From positions 1 to 7,131 of the forward strand of contig NHFW02000014.1 in NCBI GenBank assembly GCA_002171295.2: 7,131 nucleotides of DNA, in the 5' to 3' direction. A model generated the notes under the pieces. It saw nothing but the letters and a program-made list of their open reading frames with translations. It made no database searches and had not been told where the DNA came from. This stretch comes from Flavobacteriaceae bacterium TMED121 (GTDB lineage Bacteria > Bacteroidota > Bacteroidia > Flavobacteriales > Flavobacteriaceae). Below are positions 5,931 through 7,131 of this stretch, piece after piece. A program made the position numbers and the translations under genes. The number at the start of each line of letters is the position of its first letter. The first letter of the stretch is position 1.

Positions 5931-7131
5931 TATTTAACTAATTCGAGTTGATCTATATTCACTTGGGTTGTAAAGATTCCATAATTTACAATAGCTTTCT
6001 TCTTTTCAATTGCATCTATACTACCGACAGATTTCCCATCAAATAGCCTGACTTTATCACCTACCTTTAATATTACAATAGATTTAGGTTTTGGTGGGGC
6101 TTCTTTCTTGATCTTTTTTTCCTTTCGGATAGTTACCAATTCTTTGGTAACCTCATTTTCTATACTTTTTTTGACTGCTATAGCTTTTTTGGTTTGGGCC
6201 GAAGATTTTCTTTTTCGTTTAGAATTCTCGGATTCAATGAGTCGGAGAATTTCCGCTATCATAAGTCTTTTTTTGTTGTTTTTAAAAAACAACTCCGCTA
6301 AGTCATTCAATTTATTACCCAAAACAATCATGCGCTGGTTGTGATCGAACAACTCTTGGTAGCTGACAAGTTTTGTCTTAAGTTTTTGATTAAGTTTTTC
6401 AAGCCGATCTGATTCGTTTTCAAATTTATTTTCCTTTTCTCGGAGTGATTTACCAGTTTTAGCCATTTGATGCCTTTGTTTTTGTAGTTTGGCAATTGTT
6501 GCATCAAACCTGACTTTACCACGTTCTATTTTCTTTTTTGCACGATTAATTAGGTTGAAAGGAATCCCGTTTTTTTGAGCGACCTCAAAAGTAAAGGAGC
6601 TACCAGCTTCCCCCAGAATTAATTTAAATACAGGCTCTAAAGTACGATCGTCAAACTGCATATTGGCATTAACCATTGCTGGTTGCTCGTCAGCTAAAAG
6701 CTTTAAGTTGGAATAGTGAGTGGTAATCAACCCAAATGAGTTCCTTGCATAAAAGTCCTCTAAAATTACTTCAGCCAGTGCGCCTCCTAATTCAGGGTCG
6801 GAACCTGTTCCGAACTCATCAATCAAGAACAATGTCTTATCATCACATTTTTTTAAAAATCCCTTCATGTTTTTCAGTCGATATGAATAGGTACTCAAAT
6901 GATTTTCGATTGACTGGTTATCGCCAATGTCTGTAAGTATGGAATCAAACCAACAGACTCGACTTTTTTCGTGAACGGGAATTAATAGACCGCTTTGAAT
7001 CATTAATTGGAGTAATCCAACTGTTTTCAGAGTAATGCTTTTTCCTCCAGCATTAGGACCAGAGATTACAATAATCCTACTTTCTGTATTAAGATAAATT
7101 TCCTGGGGATAGGTTTTTTTGTCTTCTAATT
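5930..7131 (-). CDS. MutS2-like DNA mismatch repair family ATPase lacking the Smr domain (partial, N-terminus outside window)
   Basis: The open frame crosses the right edge; 399 residues are visible and the true start is outside, so the Met at 7003-7001 is internal. Numbering visible residues from the edge: Walker A is GPNAGGKS (24-31), the MutS signature is FDSILTDIGDNQS (61-73) with HLSTYS behind it, Walker B is TLFLIDEFGTGSDP (99-112), and TTHYSNLK (136-143) contains the switch His. Together these make a MutS-type ABC ATPase. GSSFTFEVAQKNGIP (176-190) leads into a long charged coiled-coil-like stretch (about 194-302), then a Lys-rich linker (about 303-352) and a small KOW-like beta tail (VGDKVRLFDGKSVGSIDAI, 356-374). 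The protein ends 25 residues later. Bacillus-type MutS2 continues into an Smr nuclease domain, absent here; the shorter form is, as I recall, usual in flavobacteria. MutS2 proteins are linked to suppression of recombination and, in Bacillus, to rescue of collided ribosomes; which applies here is unknown. The gene is followed by the DCC gene with a one-base overlap. Confidence 0.93.
   Translation of the reverse strand, partial: LEDKKTYPQEIYLNTESRIIVISGPNAGGKSITLKTVGLLQLMIQSGLLIPVHEKSRVCWFDSILTDIGDNQSIENHLSTYSYRLKNMKGFLKKCDDKTLFLIDEFGTGSDPELGGALAEVILEDFYARNSFGLITTHYSNLKLLADEQPAMVNANMQFDDRTLEPVFKLILGEAGSSFTFEVAQKNGIPFNLINRAKKKIERGKVRFDATIAKLQKQRHQMAKTGKSLREKENKFENESDRLEKLNQKLKTKLVSYQELFDHNQRMIVLGNKLNDLAELFFKNNKKRLMIAEILRLIESENSKRKRKSSAQTKKAIAVKKSIENEVTKELVTIRKEKKIKKEAPPKPKSIVILKVGDKVRLFDGKSVGSIDAIEKKKAIVNYGIFTTQVNIDQLELVK

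Noticed and set aside
6108..6344. Plus-strand open frame of 78 codons
   Set aside because: Antisense to the coiled-coil and Lys-rich part of the MutS2-like gene; Lys/Glu codons read backwards give Phe/Ser/Leu-rich shadows.
1..7131. Defence system, CRISPR array, mobile element or RNA gene
   Set aside because: No repeat-spacer pattern, transposase, integrase, toxin-antitoxin pair, tRNA-like cloverleaf or rRNA segment was seen on either strand; all long frames belong to recognisable families.

Overview
The window looks like a piece of a low-GC Bacteroidetes genome, most likely a marine flavobacterium. Three things point there. The protein variants are of the kind common in that group: a MutS2-like ATPase that ends after a KOW-like tail with no Smr domain, a DCC/DUF393 protein, a chorismate synthase and a DAACS symporter with the DRPLDMCRTVVNVTGD signature. 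A TAnnTTTG -7 element stands just upstream of aroC. Most starts lack a clear Shine-Dalgarno sequence. This assignment is inference from motifs, not from a database search.

Layout, left to right. At 1-850 (minus) is the N-terminal part of a GlcD/D2HGDH-type FAD-linked dehydrogenase that runs off the left edge and appears to start at TTG. At 851-979 is a very AT-rich divergent intergenic region. At 980-1810 (plus) is a very AT-rich class I SAM-dependent methyltransferase, also with an apparent TTG start. At 1890-2954 (plus) is aroC, chorismate synthase, followed after 3 bases by a dicarboxylate/amino acid:cation symporter at 2958-4247; the two probably share a transcript. After a 227-base gap comes a membrane PAP2/Aur1-type phosphatase or phosphotransferase at 4475-5419 (plus). 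It converges on a minus-strand pair: a DCC-family protein (5541-5930), and upstream of it a MutS2-like ATPase (5930-7131) whose N-terminus lies beyond the right edge. The last two overlap by one base in a TAATG junction.

The genes do not form one pathway. aroC completes the shikimate pathway. The symporter probably imports acidic amino acids or C4-dicarboxylates. The PAP2 protein probably acts on phospholipid or isoprenoid-phosphate head groups. The MutS2-like protein belongs to DNA or ribosome maintenance. The left part (FAD enzyme and methyltransferase) looks more accessory than the right part. The methyltransferase is far more AT-rich than aroC, so a transfer or rearrangement boundary between 1811 and 1889 is possible.

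I saw no CRISPR array, tRNA, rRNA, insertion sequence, phage gene or recognisable defence system. The observations worth checking are small: the composition break, the TTG starts, an 11-A tract inside the methyltransferase, the Smr-less MutS2 protein and its coupling to the DCC gene, and unusual residues in the FAD-binding loop.
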